The position numbers and the translations under genes were made by a program. The notes beneath the pieces are model-generated. The model had not been told where the DNA came from, did no database searches, and worked only from the letters and a program-made list of their open reading frames with translations. 64,000 bases of DNA from Variovorax sp. Root411 (lineage in GTDB: Bacteria; Pseudomonadota; Gammaproteobacteria; Burkholderiales; Burkholderiaceae_C). Shown piece after piece: positions 26,614 to 34,648 of the stretch (the stretch's first letter is position 1; each line of letters starts with the position of its first letter). The DNA lies in assembly GCF_001425205.1 (NCBI RefSeq), contig NZ_LMDW01000017.1, positions 166,244 to 230,243 on the forward strand, in the 5' to 3' direction.

Positions 26614-27432
26614 TCACAGCAGGAGTTCGGGCTCGGCTTCGAGCAGGCCTTCGTAGAGGCTGTCGAAGGAATGGATCGCACCTTCGGATCCGCCGATCTG
26701 GCTGTGCGTGTGGCGCGCGGTTTTTTCGTCGATGGGCTGCGGCTTGCCGGCGGCTTCGGCCAGCAGTTGCGTGTGGCAGGCGTTGTCGAGCGCGATGTAC
26801 CACCACGCCGCGGCTTCCACCGTGGGGCCGGCCGTCAGGATGCCGTGGTTCTTCAGGATCGCGCCCTTCCTGTCGCCCAGTGCCCAGGCGATGCGCTCGC
26901 CCTCGCTGGTGTCGACCACCATGCCGGTGAAGTCGTCGAACAGCGCCACGTCATCATGAAACACGCAGCTGTCCTGCGTCAGGGTGTCGAGCTTGCGGCC
27001 CAGCGTGGACCAGGCCTTGCCGTAGGTCGAATGCGTGTGGGCAGCCGCAATGATCTTCGGGTTGTGCTCGTGGATCGCAGCGTGGATGGCGAAGGCGGCC
27101 TTGTTGAGCGGCCTGTCGCCGATGACGGTCTCACCCTTCGAATTGACGAGCAGCAGGTCGGACACCTTGATGCGCGAGAAATGAACGCCGAGCGGGTTGA
27201 CCCAGAAGTGGTCGCTCAGCTCGGGGTCGCGCGCGGTGATGTGGCCGGCCAGGCCCTGCGCAAAGCCGAAGCGTGCGAACAGGCGGAAGGCGCCGGCCAG
27301 GCGCTCCTGCCGATGGCGGCGCTCGGCCTGGACGGTGGGGCGCGCAGGGATGGGGTCGAACCAGTATTTCTGCTGCGGGTTCGGGTTGAGCTTCAGCGAC
27401 GCGTGGCGGTCGATGGAAAGAACGGCACTCAT
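26614..27432 (-). CDS. Class II aldolase/adducin family protein
   Basis: The 272-residue protein has the class II aldolase fold. Metal-ligating histidines are seen in AAAHTHSTYG near residue 133 and in LKNHGILTAG near 195; GHITARDPE and FWVNPLGVHFSRI form the substrate loop near 65-85. Family members include fuculose-phosphate aldolase and many decarboxylase or dehydratase variants of unknown substrate. GGAG lies eight bases before ATG 27432. Placed between sulfonate-type binding-protein and monooxygenase genes, it may process the carbon skeleton left after desulfonation; this is inference. Confidence 0.87.
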   Translation of the reverse strand: MSAVLSIDRHASLKLNPNPQQKYWFDPIPARPTVQAERRHRQERLAGAFRLFARFGFAQGLAGHITARDPELSDHFWVNPLGVHFSRIKVSDLLLVNSKGETVIGDRPLNKAAFAIHAAIHEHNPKIIAAAHTHSTYGKAWSTLGRKLDTLTQDSCVFHDDVALFDDFTGMVVDTSEGERIAWALGDRKGAILKNHGILTAGPTVEAAAWWYIALDNACHTQLLAEAAGKPQPIDEKTARHTHSQIGGSEGAIHSFDSLYEGLLEAEPELLL

Positions 27433-27457
27433 GGGCACTCCAGGTATTCGGTTTTTG

Positions 27458-27564
27458 CTCCTTCCCCTCCGGGGGAAGGTTGGGATGGGGGCTCGACGGC
27501 TTCGAAGCCGCGACAGTGTTCGAGGCTTGCCCCCACCCCTGCCCTCCCCCGGAAGGGGAGGGAG
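27458..27564. repeat. REP-like imperfect inverted repeat
   Basis: Arms at about 27458-27492 and 27529-27564 are imperfect complements. Each contains a smaller hairpin of C-runs and G-runs (CTCCTTCCCCTCCGGGGGAA and CCCTCCCCCGGAAGGGGAGG), and a short GGCTTCGAAGCC palindrome sits in the centre. It lies ten bases after the monooxygenase stop codon and 25 before the aldolase start. It probably acts as an intra-operon hairpin or terminator and looks like a dispersed intergenic repeat. Confidence 0.6.
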
Positions 27565-27574
27565 AAAGACGGGG

Positions 27575-28693
27575 TCAGGCGGCCTTGCGGGCGGAAGCCG
27601 CCCGTTGCGCCACCAACTCCCGCGTGCGCGGAATCAGCTCGCGCCCATAGTCCAGCGCATCCTCCAGCGGATCGAAGCCGCGGATCAAAAAGGTCGTCAC
27701 GCCCAGGTCGTAGTAGTCGAGCAGCGCATCAGCCACCTGCTCGGGCGTACCGACCAGCGCGGTGCTGTTCGAGCGGCCGCCGATCTCCTGTGCCACCGCG
27801 GTCCATAGCCGCTTGTCGAGCCGCGAGCCTTTCTCGGCCGCGGCCAGCAAACGCTTCGCGCCTTCGCTCTGCTGCGGACCGCCGCGGTTGTAGCCCTGCA
27901 CCACGCGCAGGCGCTTGGTCTCCGCCAGGATGTTCTCGGCGCGCGCCCACGCGGCCTCTTCGGTCTCCGCCAGGATCGGACGGAACGACACCGAAAAGCG
28001 CACGCCGCGCCCATGCTTCGCCGCCTCGGCGCGCACGCGCGTGGTGAGCTCGCGCGCCTGGTCGAGCGACTCGCCCCACAGCGCGTACACGTCGGCGTAC
28101 TTGCCCGCGACCGGAATCGCGGCCTCGGAAGCCCCGCCGAAATACACCGGCACATGCGGCTTGCCGCTGCGCGTCTGCACCGGTTTGACTTCGGAGAAGG
28201 CGTTCTGGAAGCGGTAGTGCACGCCCTCGTGATCGAAGGGCTTCTCGGCCGTCCATACCTTGTGCAGCACATCGAGGTATTCGTCGGTGCGGGCGTAGCG
28301 CTGGTCGTGATCGAGCCAGTCGCCGTCGCGGCGCTGTTCCTCGTCGGAGCCGCCCGAGATGTAGTGCACGCCGAGCCGGCCGCCGCTGAACTGGTCGAGC
28401 GAGGCGAACTGCCGCGCGGCCAGCGTGGGCGCGACGAAGCCGGGGCGGTGCGCGAGCATGAAGTGGATGCGCTCGGTGACCGAGGCGGCGTACGCCACGG
28501 TGAGCGTGGCGTCGGGGCTGGTCGAGTGGTGCGGCACCAGCACGCGGTCGAAGCCGGCCTTCTCGTGGGCCTGCGCGAAGGCGCGCACGTAGTCGCGGTC
28601 GATCGACGGTCCCTTGGCTGCGTGGATCTCCGAGACCTTCTGGCCCTGGATCATGCCGATGAATTCGACGCCGTCTTGATGTTGCTGGCTCAT
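27575..28693 (-). CDS. LLM-class flavin-dependent monooxygenase (SsuD-like)
   Basis: The 372-residue protein matches bacterial luciferase-like FMNH2-dependent oxygenases of the SsuD group. Visible are LAHRPGFVAPTLAARQFASL and LDQFSGGRLGVHYISGG (residues about 80-115), DEYLDVLHKVWT near 137 and YFGGASEAAIPVAGKYADVY near 182. Such enzymes cleave alkanesulfonates to aldehyde and sulfite using reduced flavin from a partner reductase; no reductase gene is in the window. It follows an SsuA-like binding-protein gene by 31 bases, supporting sulfonate use. The exact substrate is not inferable. Confidence 0.9.
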   Translation of the reverse strand: MSQQHQDGVEFIGMIQGQKVSEIHAAKGPSIDRDYVRAFAQAHEKAGFDRVLVPHHSTSPDATLTVAYAASVTERIHFMLAHRPGFVAPTLAARQFASLDQFSGGRLGVHYISGGSDEEQRRDGDWLDHDQRYARTDEYLDVLHKVWTAEKPFDHEGVHYRFQNAFSEVKPVQTRSGKPHVPVYFGGASEAAIPVAGKYADVYALWGESLDQARELTTRVRAEAAKHGRGVRFSVSFRPILAETEEAAWARAENILAETKRLRVVQGYNRGGPQQSEGAKRLLAAAEKGSRLDKRLWTAVAQEIGGRSNSTALVGTPEQVADALLDYYDLGVTTFLIRGFDPLEDALDYGRELIPRTRELVAQRAASARKAA

Positions 28694-28724
28694 GGTTCTT
28701 GTCCTCGTGAATAGAAAGTGGATG

Positions 28725-29735
28725 TCAGGCGGCGGGCAGGCGCAGCACGCTCTCGAAGCTGCGGTCCCACAGCGGTTTGACGTCGGCGGGGCCGTCGAGC
28801 ACGCCGATCTTCAGGAAGGTGTCGGCCACGTCCTGGTGGCTGCGCACGACCGCATCGCTGACGGGGCCGAGGCTGTACTCACCGCTGCGGCGGTTGAAGA
28901 GCTCGACGATGTCGCCCACGGGCACGCGCGTTTCGGCCGACTGCGCGCGGGCGTAGGCCAGGAAGTTGCCGTTGATCCACGCGAACGAGCGTTGCAGTCG
29001 CTGCAGCAGGTCGCCCAGCGCGGCACGGCGCAATGCATCGTCGAGCGCGCGCGGATTGGCGTAGATGGGGAAGTTGCCCGAGAGATACCCCACGCCGGTC
29101 TTGATGACCCGCGCGCCGTACTGCGTGCGCGCCAACTGGCCGTTGTAGCCATAGATGGCCCAGGCATCGAGATCGCCGCGCGCGAAGGCCGAGAGGCCGT
29201 CCGACGGCGTGAGGCTCACGGCCTGGATATCGCTGAACGACAGGCCCGCTTCGGCCAGTTGCCTGGCGAGGTAGTAGTGCGAAGTGGTGGCGCGCACGTA
29301 GCCCACGCGCTTACCCTTGAAGTCGGCAATGCTTCGGATGGGTGCATCCTTGCGCGCCAGCGTGGCCTGGTTGTTCAGGTCTTCGTGCGTCACGGCCACC
29401 AGCTTCACGCTGGACTTCTGCCGCGCCGCGAACACCGGTGGAATCTCGCTGCCCGAGCCCAGGTCGAGTGCGTCGCCGTTGATGGCCTCGATGTGCAGCA
29501 CGCCGTTGTTGAGCTCGCGCCAGTCGATCTTGTAGGGCGTGTCGGCCTGGCCCGAAGCGGTGAGCAGCGGCCGCCAGAGGCCCTTGTAGGTGCCTACGCG
29601 CAGCGTGACGCCCGACAGGTCGCGCGACGGCGACGCAGCCTGCGCCAGGCCCGCTGCTCCGGTGGTTGCAGCCGTGCCCCACGCGGCGGCGGCTTGCAGC
29701 AGGCGGCGCCGGTCAAAAAGGAAATCTGTTTTCAT
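28725..29735 (-). CDS. SsuA-like ABC transporter substrate-binding protein (second of three)
   Basis: The 336-residue protein begins at ATG 29735 with a Tat-like leader (MKTDFLFDRRRLLQAAAAW) and continues with a periplasmic type 2 binding fold: LRVGTYKGLWRPLL, FKGKRVGYVRATTSHYYLARQL and FARGDLDAWAIYGY. The pattern matches sulfonate and nitrate binding proteins. It opens the minus-strand operon with the flavin monooxygenase and is divergent from the plus-strand operon at 29846. As with its relatives here, no permease or ATPase gene follows. Confidence 0.85.
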   Translation of the reverse strand: MKTDFLFDRRRLLQAAAAWGTAATTGAAGLAQAASPSRDLSGVTLRVGTYKGLWRPLLTASGQADTPYKIDWRELNNGVLHIEAINGDALDLGSGSEIPPVFAARQKSSVKLVAVTHEDLNNQATLARKDAPIRSIADFKGKRVGYVRATTSHYYLARQLAEAGLSFSDIQAVSLTPSDGLSAFARGDLDAWAIYGYNGQLARTQYGARVIKTGVGYLSGNFPIYANPRALDDALRRAALGDLLQRLQRSFAWINGNFLAYARAQSAETRVPVGDIVELFNRRSGEYSLGPVSDAVVRSHQDVADTFLKIGVLDGPADVKPLWDRSFESVLRLPAA

Positions 29736-29845
29736 CCACCGAACCGTAACCAGACGGGCAGCGGAAGCGAACGCAGAAAAACGAGTTTGCATATGCGGGA
29801 TGCGTCGTTTTCCGGCGGCGGGCAGCCCGCTAACGTCTGGGCACC
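29736..29845. promoter_or_regulatory. Divergent promoter/operator region of the organosulfur operons
   Basis: The 110 bases between the two divergent operons contain nested palindromes: AAAACGA (29778-29784) pairs with TCGTTTT (29805-29811), and a perfect GCATATGC octamer (29789-29796) lies between them. Their placement midway between two start codons suits a shared operator, perhaps for a CysB/Cbl-type regulator encoded elsewhere. No -35/-10 pair was assigned. Confidence 0.4.
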
Positions 29846-31087
29846 ATGAGTGCACTCCCCTTGCGCCGCGCGCCGGCCACGCCTGAAGAACCATCACCTC
29901 CCCCGCCCGCCACCGTTGAGGCTGCGGTGCTGGCGCGGCTGTCGGCGCAGTTCGCGACCACTGCGGCCGACCATGACCGCAGCGGCGCCTTTCCGCGCGA
30001 GAACGTCGCGGCGCTGCAGGCGCACGGGCTCATCGGGCTCGTCGCTCCCGCCGAACATGGCGGCGGCGGTGCCACGCTGGCAACGGCACGGCGCGTGATC
30101 GCGGCCGTGGCGCGCGGCGAGCCAGCCACGGCGCTGATCCTCACGATGACCTATCTGCAACACCACGCACTGACGCGCACCGACAGCCGCTGGCCGCCGC
30201 AGCTGCGCGAACGCGTGGCGCGCGATGCGGTGGCGCACGGCGCGCTGATCAATGCGCTGCGGGTTGAGCCCGTATTAGGTTCGCCCGCCCGCGGCGGCTT
30301 GCCCGGCACGGTCGCGCGGCGCGAAGGCAGCGGCTGGAAGATCGATGGCCACAAGCTCTACACGACCGGCATCGACGGCCTGAGCTGGCTCGCGGTGTGG
30401 GCCCGCACCGACGAGGCCACGCCGCGCACCGGCGTGTTCCTGGTGCCGCGCGAAGCACCCGGCGTGCGCGTGATTCCCAGCTGGGATCACCTGGGCCTGC
30501 GCGCCTCGGGCAGCCACGAGGTGGTGTTCGAGAACGTGGCCATCGGCCTCGACCATGCAGCAGACCTGCGCGCGCCGGCCGACTGGGCGCCCGACGCGGG
30601 CAGCCAGACCGACATCGATGCGCACGCCACGCAGCAGGCATGGATGACGGTGCTGCTCGGCAGCCTCTACGACGCGGTAGCGAGGGCCGCGCGCGACTGG
30701 CTGGTGGGCTTCCTGAACCAACGCGCCCCCGGCAGCCTCGGCGCGCCACTGGCGAGCCTGCCGCGCGTGCAGGAGCATGTGGGCGAGATAGAGGCACTGC
30801 TGCGAACCAACCGCGTGCTGCTCGACGACGCGGCCGCTGCTGTCGACCACGGCCATGCGCAGCCCGCCGCCGACAGCGGCCTGCTCAAGTACACGGTGAC
30901 GGGCAACGCAATCCGTGTCGTCGAACTGGCGCTGCAGCTCAGCGGCAACCACGGCCTCGCGCGGCAGAACCCGCTGGAGCGGCACTACCGCGACGTGTTG
31001 TGCAGCCGCATCCACACGCCGCAGAACGACGCGATCCTGGTCACGGCGGGCAAGCGTGCGCTGCTGTCGCCGGGAGTCGCTGCATGA
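29846..31087 (+). CDS. Acyl-CoA dehydrogenase-like flavoprotein (SfnB/DszC-type monooxygenase or desulfinase)
   Basis: The 413-residue protein has the acyl-CoA dehydrogenase fold: helical N-terminal domain (about 20-145), the middle beta domain (GWKIDGHKLYTTGIDGL near 164; WDHLGLRASGSHEVVFENV near 213) and a C-terminal helical domain. The sequence is closer in feel to SfnB/DszC flavin monooxygenases of sulfur metabolism than to beta-oxidation enzymes, and no clear catalytic glutamate is visible. A 3-sulfinopropionyl-CoA desulfinase is another option, given the thiol dioxygenase-type gene in the same operon. It heads four overlapping genes. Confidence 0.8.
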   Translation: MSALPLRRAPATPEEPSPPPPATVEAAVLARLSAQFATTAADHDRSGAFPRENVAALQAHGLIGLVAPAEHGGGGATLATARRVIAAVARGEPATALILTMTYLQHHALTRTDSRWPPQLRERVARDAVAHGALINALRVEPVLGSPARGGLPGTVARREGSGWKIDGHKLYTTGIDGLSWLAVWARTDEATPRTGVFLVPREAPGVRVIPSWDHLGLRASGSHEVVFENVAIGLDHAADLRAPADWAPDAGSQTDIDAHATQQAWMTVLLGSLYDAVARAARDWLVGFLNQRAPGSLGAPLASLPRVQEHVGEIEALLRTNRVLLDDAAAAVDHGHAQPAADSGLLKYTVTGNAIRVVELALQLSGNHGLARQNPLERHYRDVLCSRIHTPQNDAILVTAGKRALLSPGVAA

Positions 31088-32064
31088 CATTCCTTCTCCT
31101 CCCGAAAACTTCGCGCCGCGATTGGTTCAAGCAAGGCGCCGCACTCTCATTGGTTGCAGCCGGTTCACTGCGCGCCTTTGCACAACCACAGACCACGCTG
31201 GTGCTCGGCGACCAGGCCGGCGGCCTGCGCTCGCTGTTCGAGGCCTCGCGCACGCTCGAAGGCGCACCCTTCGCCTATCGCTGGGCCAACTTCCAGGGTG
31301 CGGCGCCGCTGTTCGAGGCGCAGCGCAGCGCGGCGGTCGACACGGCCATGGCCGGCGACCTGCCGGTGCTGGCCGCGGCCGTCGGCAAAACGCCGCTGAA
31401 GATCGTCGCCACGCGCGTCGGCAAGGCCGATTCGCTGGGCATCGTGGTGCAGCCCGATTCGCCGCTGCGCAGCGTGGCTGACTTGCGCGGCAAGACGGTG
31501 ATCGTGTCGTCGGCGCGCGGCAGCATCTCGCAGTACCAGCTGTACGGTGCGCTAGAAGAAGCCGGCGTGCCGCGCAGCGAGGTGACGGTGAAGTTCGTGC
31601 TGCCGACCGATGCGGCCGCCGCCTTCGCGTCGAAGCAGATCGATGCGTGGGCCATCTTCGATCCGTACTACACGATTGCCTTGCAGCAGGGCGGGCGCAT
31701 CCTGCGCGACGGGCGCGGCATCAACACCGCCCTGGGCTTCATCACCGCGAGCGAGCATTCGCTGGCGGACCCGGCAAAGCGCGCGGCCATCGTGCATTTT
31801 CTCGACCGGCTCGGCCGTGCGGGCGACTGGGCGCTGGCCAACCCCGAAGCCTATGCACAGGCCTACAGCCAGCTCACGCGGCTGCCGATCGAGTCCTCGC
31901 GCATCATCACGGCGCGGGCGTCGGTGGCGGGCCGGCCGGTGAGCGAGGCGGACATCGTCGCGCTGCAGGCCGTGGCCGACCGCTCGGCGCGCGACGGCAT
32001 CCTGCCGGTGCGCATCGATGTTCGCGCGATCACGGACACCAGCGTCTGGAAGCGCGCGGCATGA
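31084..32064 (+). CDS. SsuA-like ABC transporter substrate-binding protein (third of three)
   Basis: The 326-residue protein has a Tat-like leader (SRRDWFKQGAALSLVAAGSL, residues about 10-30) and a type 2 periplasmic binding fold (LVLGDQAGGLRSLFEASRTL; LRGKTVIVSSARGSISQYQL; DAWAIFDPYYTIAL). It is a close relative of the product of 25628-26599. Its ATG overlaps the previous stop in ATGA, so translation is coupled. No permease or ATPase gene is present in this operon either. The ligand is probably an organosulfur compound, judged from its partners. Confidence 0.85.
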   Translation: MTFLLLPKTSRRDWFKQGAALSLVAAGSLRAFAQPQTTLVLGDQAGGLRSLFEASRTLEGAPFAYRWANFQGAAPLFEAQRSAAVDTAMAGDLPVLAAAVGKTPLKIVATRVGKADSLGIVVQPDSPLRSVADLRGKTVIVSSARGSISQYQLYGALEEAGVPRSEVTVKFVLPTDAAAAFASKQIDAWAIFDPYYTIALQQGGRILRDGRGINTALGFITASEHSLADPAKRAAIVHFLDRLGRAGDWALANPEAYAQAYSQLTRLPIESSRIITARASVAGRPVSEADIVALQAVADRSARDGILPVRIDVRAITDTSVWKRAA

Positions 32065-32663
32065 TCGCGCCGCTGCGCGAATTCGTCGAGACTTTCGGCC
32101 GGCTGATCGACAGCGCGCCCGACGAGCCGCGCATTCTTTCGGAAGGCGGCGCGCTGCTGCGTACGTTGGTGGCACGCGACGACTGGCTGCCAGAGGCCTT
32201 CGCACAACCCGACCCGACGCGCTACCAGCAATTCCTGCTGCACGCGGACAGCACCGAGCGCTTCTCGGTGGTGAGCTTCGTGTGGGGCCCAGGGCAGGCC
32301 ACGCCGGTGCACGACCACACGGTGTGGGGGCTGATCGGCATGCTGCGCGGCGCGGAGTACAGCCAGGGCTACGCGCTCGATGCGCAAGGCCGCGCGCAGC
32401 CGCAAGGCGAAGCGGTGCGGCTCGATGCCGGCGACGTGGAAGCCGTGTCGCCCACCGTCGGCGACCTGCACCGCGTTCACAACGCGCATGCGGACCGCGT
32501 ATCGATCAGCATTCACGTCTACGGCGCGAACATCGGCGCCGTGCGGCGGCATACTTACCCGGCGCAGGGCGGCCGCAAGCCCTTCGTCTCCGGATACTCC
32601 AATGCGCTGTTGCCCAACCTGTGGGACTGCTCCGCCGAACTCAGAGCTTCGACACCTGTATGA
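32061..32663 (+). CDS. Cysteine dioxygenase-type thiol dioxygenase
   Basis: The 200-residue cupin enzyme carries the three-histidine iron site: His84 and His86 in PVHDHTVWG and His140 in DLHRVHNAHADR. These enzymes add dioxygen to a thiol to give a sulfinate. The cysteine that forms the Cys-Tyr crosslink in animal cysteine dioxygenase is absent (Gly/Leu at the position), as is usual in bacterial thiol dioxygenases. Variovorax is known for 3-mercaptopropionate and mercaptosuccinate dioxygenases of this family, so those thiols are candidates besides cysteine. Its ATGA overlap with both neighbours shows tight coupling. Confidence 0.85.
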   Translation: MIAPLREFVETFGRLIDSAPDEPRILSEGGALLRTLVARDDWLPEAFAQPDPTRYQQFLLHADSTERFSVVSFVWGPGQATPVHDHTVWGLIGMLRGAEYSQGYALDAQGRAQPQGEAVRLDAGDVEAVSPTVGDLHRVHNAHADRVSISIHVYGANIGAVRRHTYPAQGGRKPFVSGYSNALLPNLWDCSAELRASTPV

Positions 32664-34285
32664 CGACTGCCTCCTTTCCCACCCTGCCCTTCGCCGCCGT
32701 GCGCGGGCGACTCATCGCACGCGAAGAAACCGCGCTGCTCGACGTGCGCGAGGAAGATCCGTTCGCGCAGGAACACCCGCTGTGGGCCGCGAACCTGCCG
32801 CTCTCGCGCATCGAGATCGAGGCCTGGCGGCGCATTCCGAGGCGCGACACGCTGATCGTGCTGTACGGCGAGCACGGCGGCGCCGACCTTGCCCCGCTGG
32901 CCGCGAACACGCTGGCCGCGCTGGGCTACACGAACGTGCACATGCTCGAAGGCGGCCTCGAAGGCTGGCGCAAGGCGGGCGGCGAGCTGTTCCGCGACGT
33001 GAACGTGCCGAGCAAGTCGTTCGGCGAGCTGGTCGAGCACGAGCGGCACACGCCCTCGCTCTCTGCGCCCGAGGTGAAAGCGCTGGTCGATGCGAAGGCC
33101 AACGTGGTGGTGCTCGACGCGCGCCGCTTCGACGAATACCGGACGATGAGCATTCCCTCGGCCACCAGCGTGCCGGGCGCGGAGCTGGTGCTGCGCGTGC
33201 GCGAGCTGGCGCCCGATCCGGCCACGCAGGTGATCGTGAATTGCGCGGGGCGCACGCGCAGCATCATCGGCACGCAGTCGCTGGTGAATGCGGGCATTCC
33301 GAACCCGGTGGCGGCGCTGCGCAATGGCACGATCGGATGGAAGCTCGCGGGGCAGGTGCTGGACCATGGCGCGGACCGGCAGGCGCCCGTTGCGGTGTCG
33401 CCGGCGCATCGCGCGCAAGCGCAGGCCGATGCAAGGCGCGTGGCCGATCTGGCTGGCGTGCGGCGCATTGCACTCGACGCACTGCAAACGCTCGAAGCAC
33501 CGGGACGCACGGTGTATCGCTTCGACGTGCGCACACCTGAGGAATATGCGTCGGGCCACCTGTCCGGCTTCACCAGCGCACCCGGCGGACAACTGGTGCA
33601 GGAAACGGATCACCAGGTGCCGGTGCGCGGCGCGCGCATCGTGCTGGCGGACGACGATGGCGTGCGCGCTTCGATGAGCGCCTCATGGCTCGCGCAGATG
33701 GGGTGGGAGGCCTACGTGCCGGAAGTGGTGCCAACGGCTGCGGCGTTCACCGAAACAGCGGCACCGGCGAGCGCCTATCCCCCTGTCGCCGCTGCCGTGG
33801 GGGAGATCGCACCGAAGGAACTCGCGGTGCTGCTGCAGCAGCAAACCGGCACGGCGGTGATCGACGTGACCACCAGCGCGAACTACGTGAAGCGCCACAT
33901 TCCGGGCGCCTGGTACGCAATCCGCGCACAACTCGCGCAGGCACTCGATACCGTCATTCCACCCGCGCAACGCTACGTGCTGACCTGCGGCAGCAGCCTG
34001 CTCGCACGCTATGCCGCGGCCGACCTGCGCGCCCTGCTCGACGCGCGCGGCAAGGGCGACGTCGAGGTGCGGGTGCTGGCGGGTGGCAACGCGGCGTGGT
34101 TCGCAGCGGGCCTCGAAGCGGAGACCGGCGAGACGCGTCTCGCAACCGCATGCACCGACCGCTATCGCCGCCCCTATGAAGGCACTGATGCCCCCACCGA
34201 AGCAATGCAGGCCTACCTCGACTGGGAGTACGGCCTGGTCGCGCAACTGGGGCGCGACGGCACCCATCACTTCAACGTGATCTGA
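32660..34285 (+). CDS. Four-module rhodanese (sulfurtransferase)
   Basis: The 541-residue protein holds four rhodanese modules (about 1-115, 130-240, 265-360 and 380-500). Module 2 has an active-site cysteine in CAGRTR (Cys195) and module 4 in CGSSLLA (Cys443). Modules 1 and 3 have Tyr69 and Asp331 at the equivalent place and should be inactive. Active modules move a persulfide sulfur to an acceptor such as cyanide or a thiol. It is the last gene of the organosulfur operon and overlaps the dioxygenase gene in ATGA. It would handle sulfane sulfur released during substrate breakdown; the acceptor is unknown. Confidence 0.88.
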   Translation: MTTASFPTLPFAAVRGRLIAREETALLDVREEDPFAQEHPLWAANLPLSRIEIEAWRRIPRRDTLIVLYGEHGGADLAPLAANTLAALGYTNVHMLEGGLEGWRKAGGELFRDVNVPSKSFGELVEHERHTPSLSAPEVKALVDAKANVVVLDARRFDEYRTMSIPSATSVPGAELVLRVRELAPDPATQVIVNCAGRTRSIIGTQSLVNAGIPNPVAALRNGTIGWKLAGQVLDHGADRQAPVAVSPAHRAQAQADARRVADLAGVRRIALDALQTLEAPGRTVYRFDVRTPEEYASGHLSGFTSAPGGQLVQETDHQVPVRGARIVLADDDGVRASMSASWLAQMGWEAYVPEVVPTAAAFTETAAPASAYPPVAAAVGEIAPKELAVLLQQQTGTAVIDVTTSANYVKRHIPGAWYAIRAQLAQALDTVIPPAQRYVLTCGSSLLARYAAADLRALLDARGKGDVEVRVLAGGNAAWFAAGLEAETGETRLATACTDRYRRPYEGTDAPTEAMQAYLDWEYGLVAQLGRDGTHHFNVI

Positions 34286-34322
34286 GCCGCGAGAGAAAGC
34301 ATTTTGAAAGGATTTCGACACG

Positions 34323-34343
34323 CTGGTGACACTGTGTCGCCAG
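34323..34343. terminator. Hairpin downstream of the rhodanese operon
   Basis: CTGGTGACA and TGTCGCCAG pair at eight of nine positions around a three-base loop, 38 bases after the operon's last stop. There is no T tract, so it may be a Rho-assisted end or simply lie in the promoter region of the lipoprotein gene. Confidence 0.3.
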
Positions 34344-34420
34344 GGTAAAGGCCGTCATCCGGCGAAGCGGCAAGGCGTTGGAGATTCATATCGACAACAA
34401 CTCGTCCCAGGAGCTTTGCC

Positions 34421-34642
34421 ATGAGATTCCCTGTTCTTGCCCTGTCCGCTGCCGCGCTGGCAGCCACCCTCACCGGCTGCGTGGTAGCGCCGGCTCAACC
34501 CGTCTACGCGGCGCCTCCGGGCGTGGCTTACGTGGCACCGACGTATGTGTCGCCTGGCGTCGGTTTTGCGTGGTCCTACCACCCGCGCTACGGCTGGGGT
34601 TGGCACCACCCGCAGTACGGCTGGCACCGCGGCTGGAGGTAG
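34421..34642 (+). CDS. Small lipoprotein with Tyr/Trp/His/Gly-rich tail
   Basis: A 73-residue protein with a lipoprotein signal peptide ending in the lipobox LTGC (Cys20). The mature part is Pro/Ala-rich and then ends in a repeated aromatic pattern (YHPRYGWGWHHPQYGWHRGW). AGGAG lies eight bases before the ATG. Such short YXX/GWG-rich lipoproteins are common in Burkholderiales, but no function is known to me. It is convergent with rhlE, with only six bases between the two stops. Confidence 0.75.
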   Translation: MRFPVLALSAAALAATLTGCVVAPAQPVYAAPPGVAYVAPTYVSPGVGFAWSYHPRYGWGWHHPQYGWHRGWR

Positions 34643-34648
34643 CCAGCC

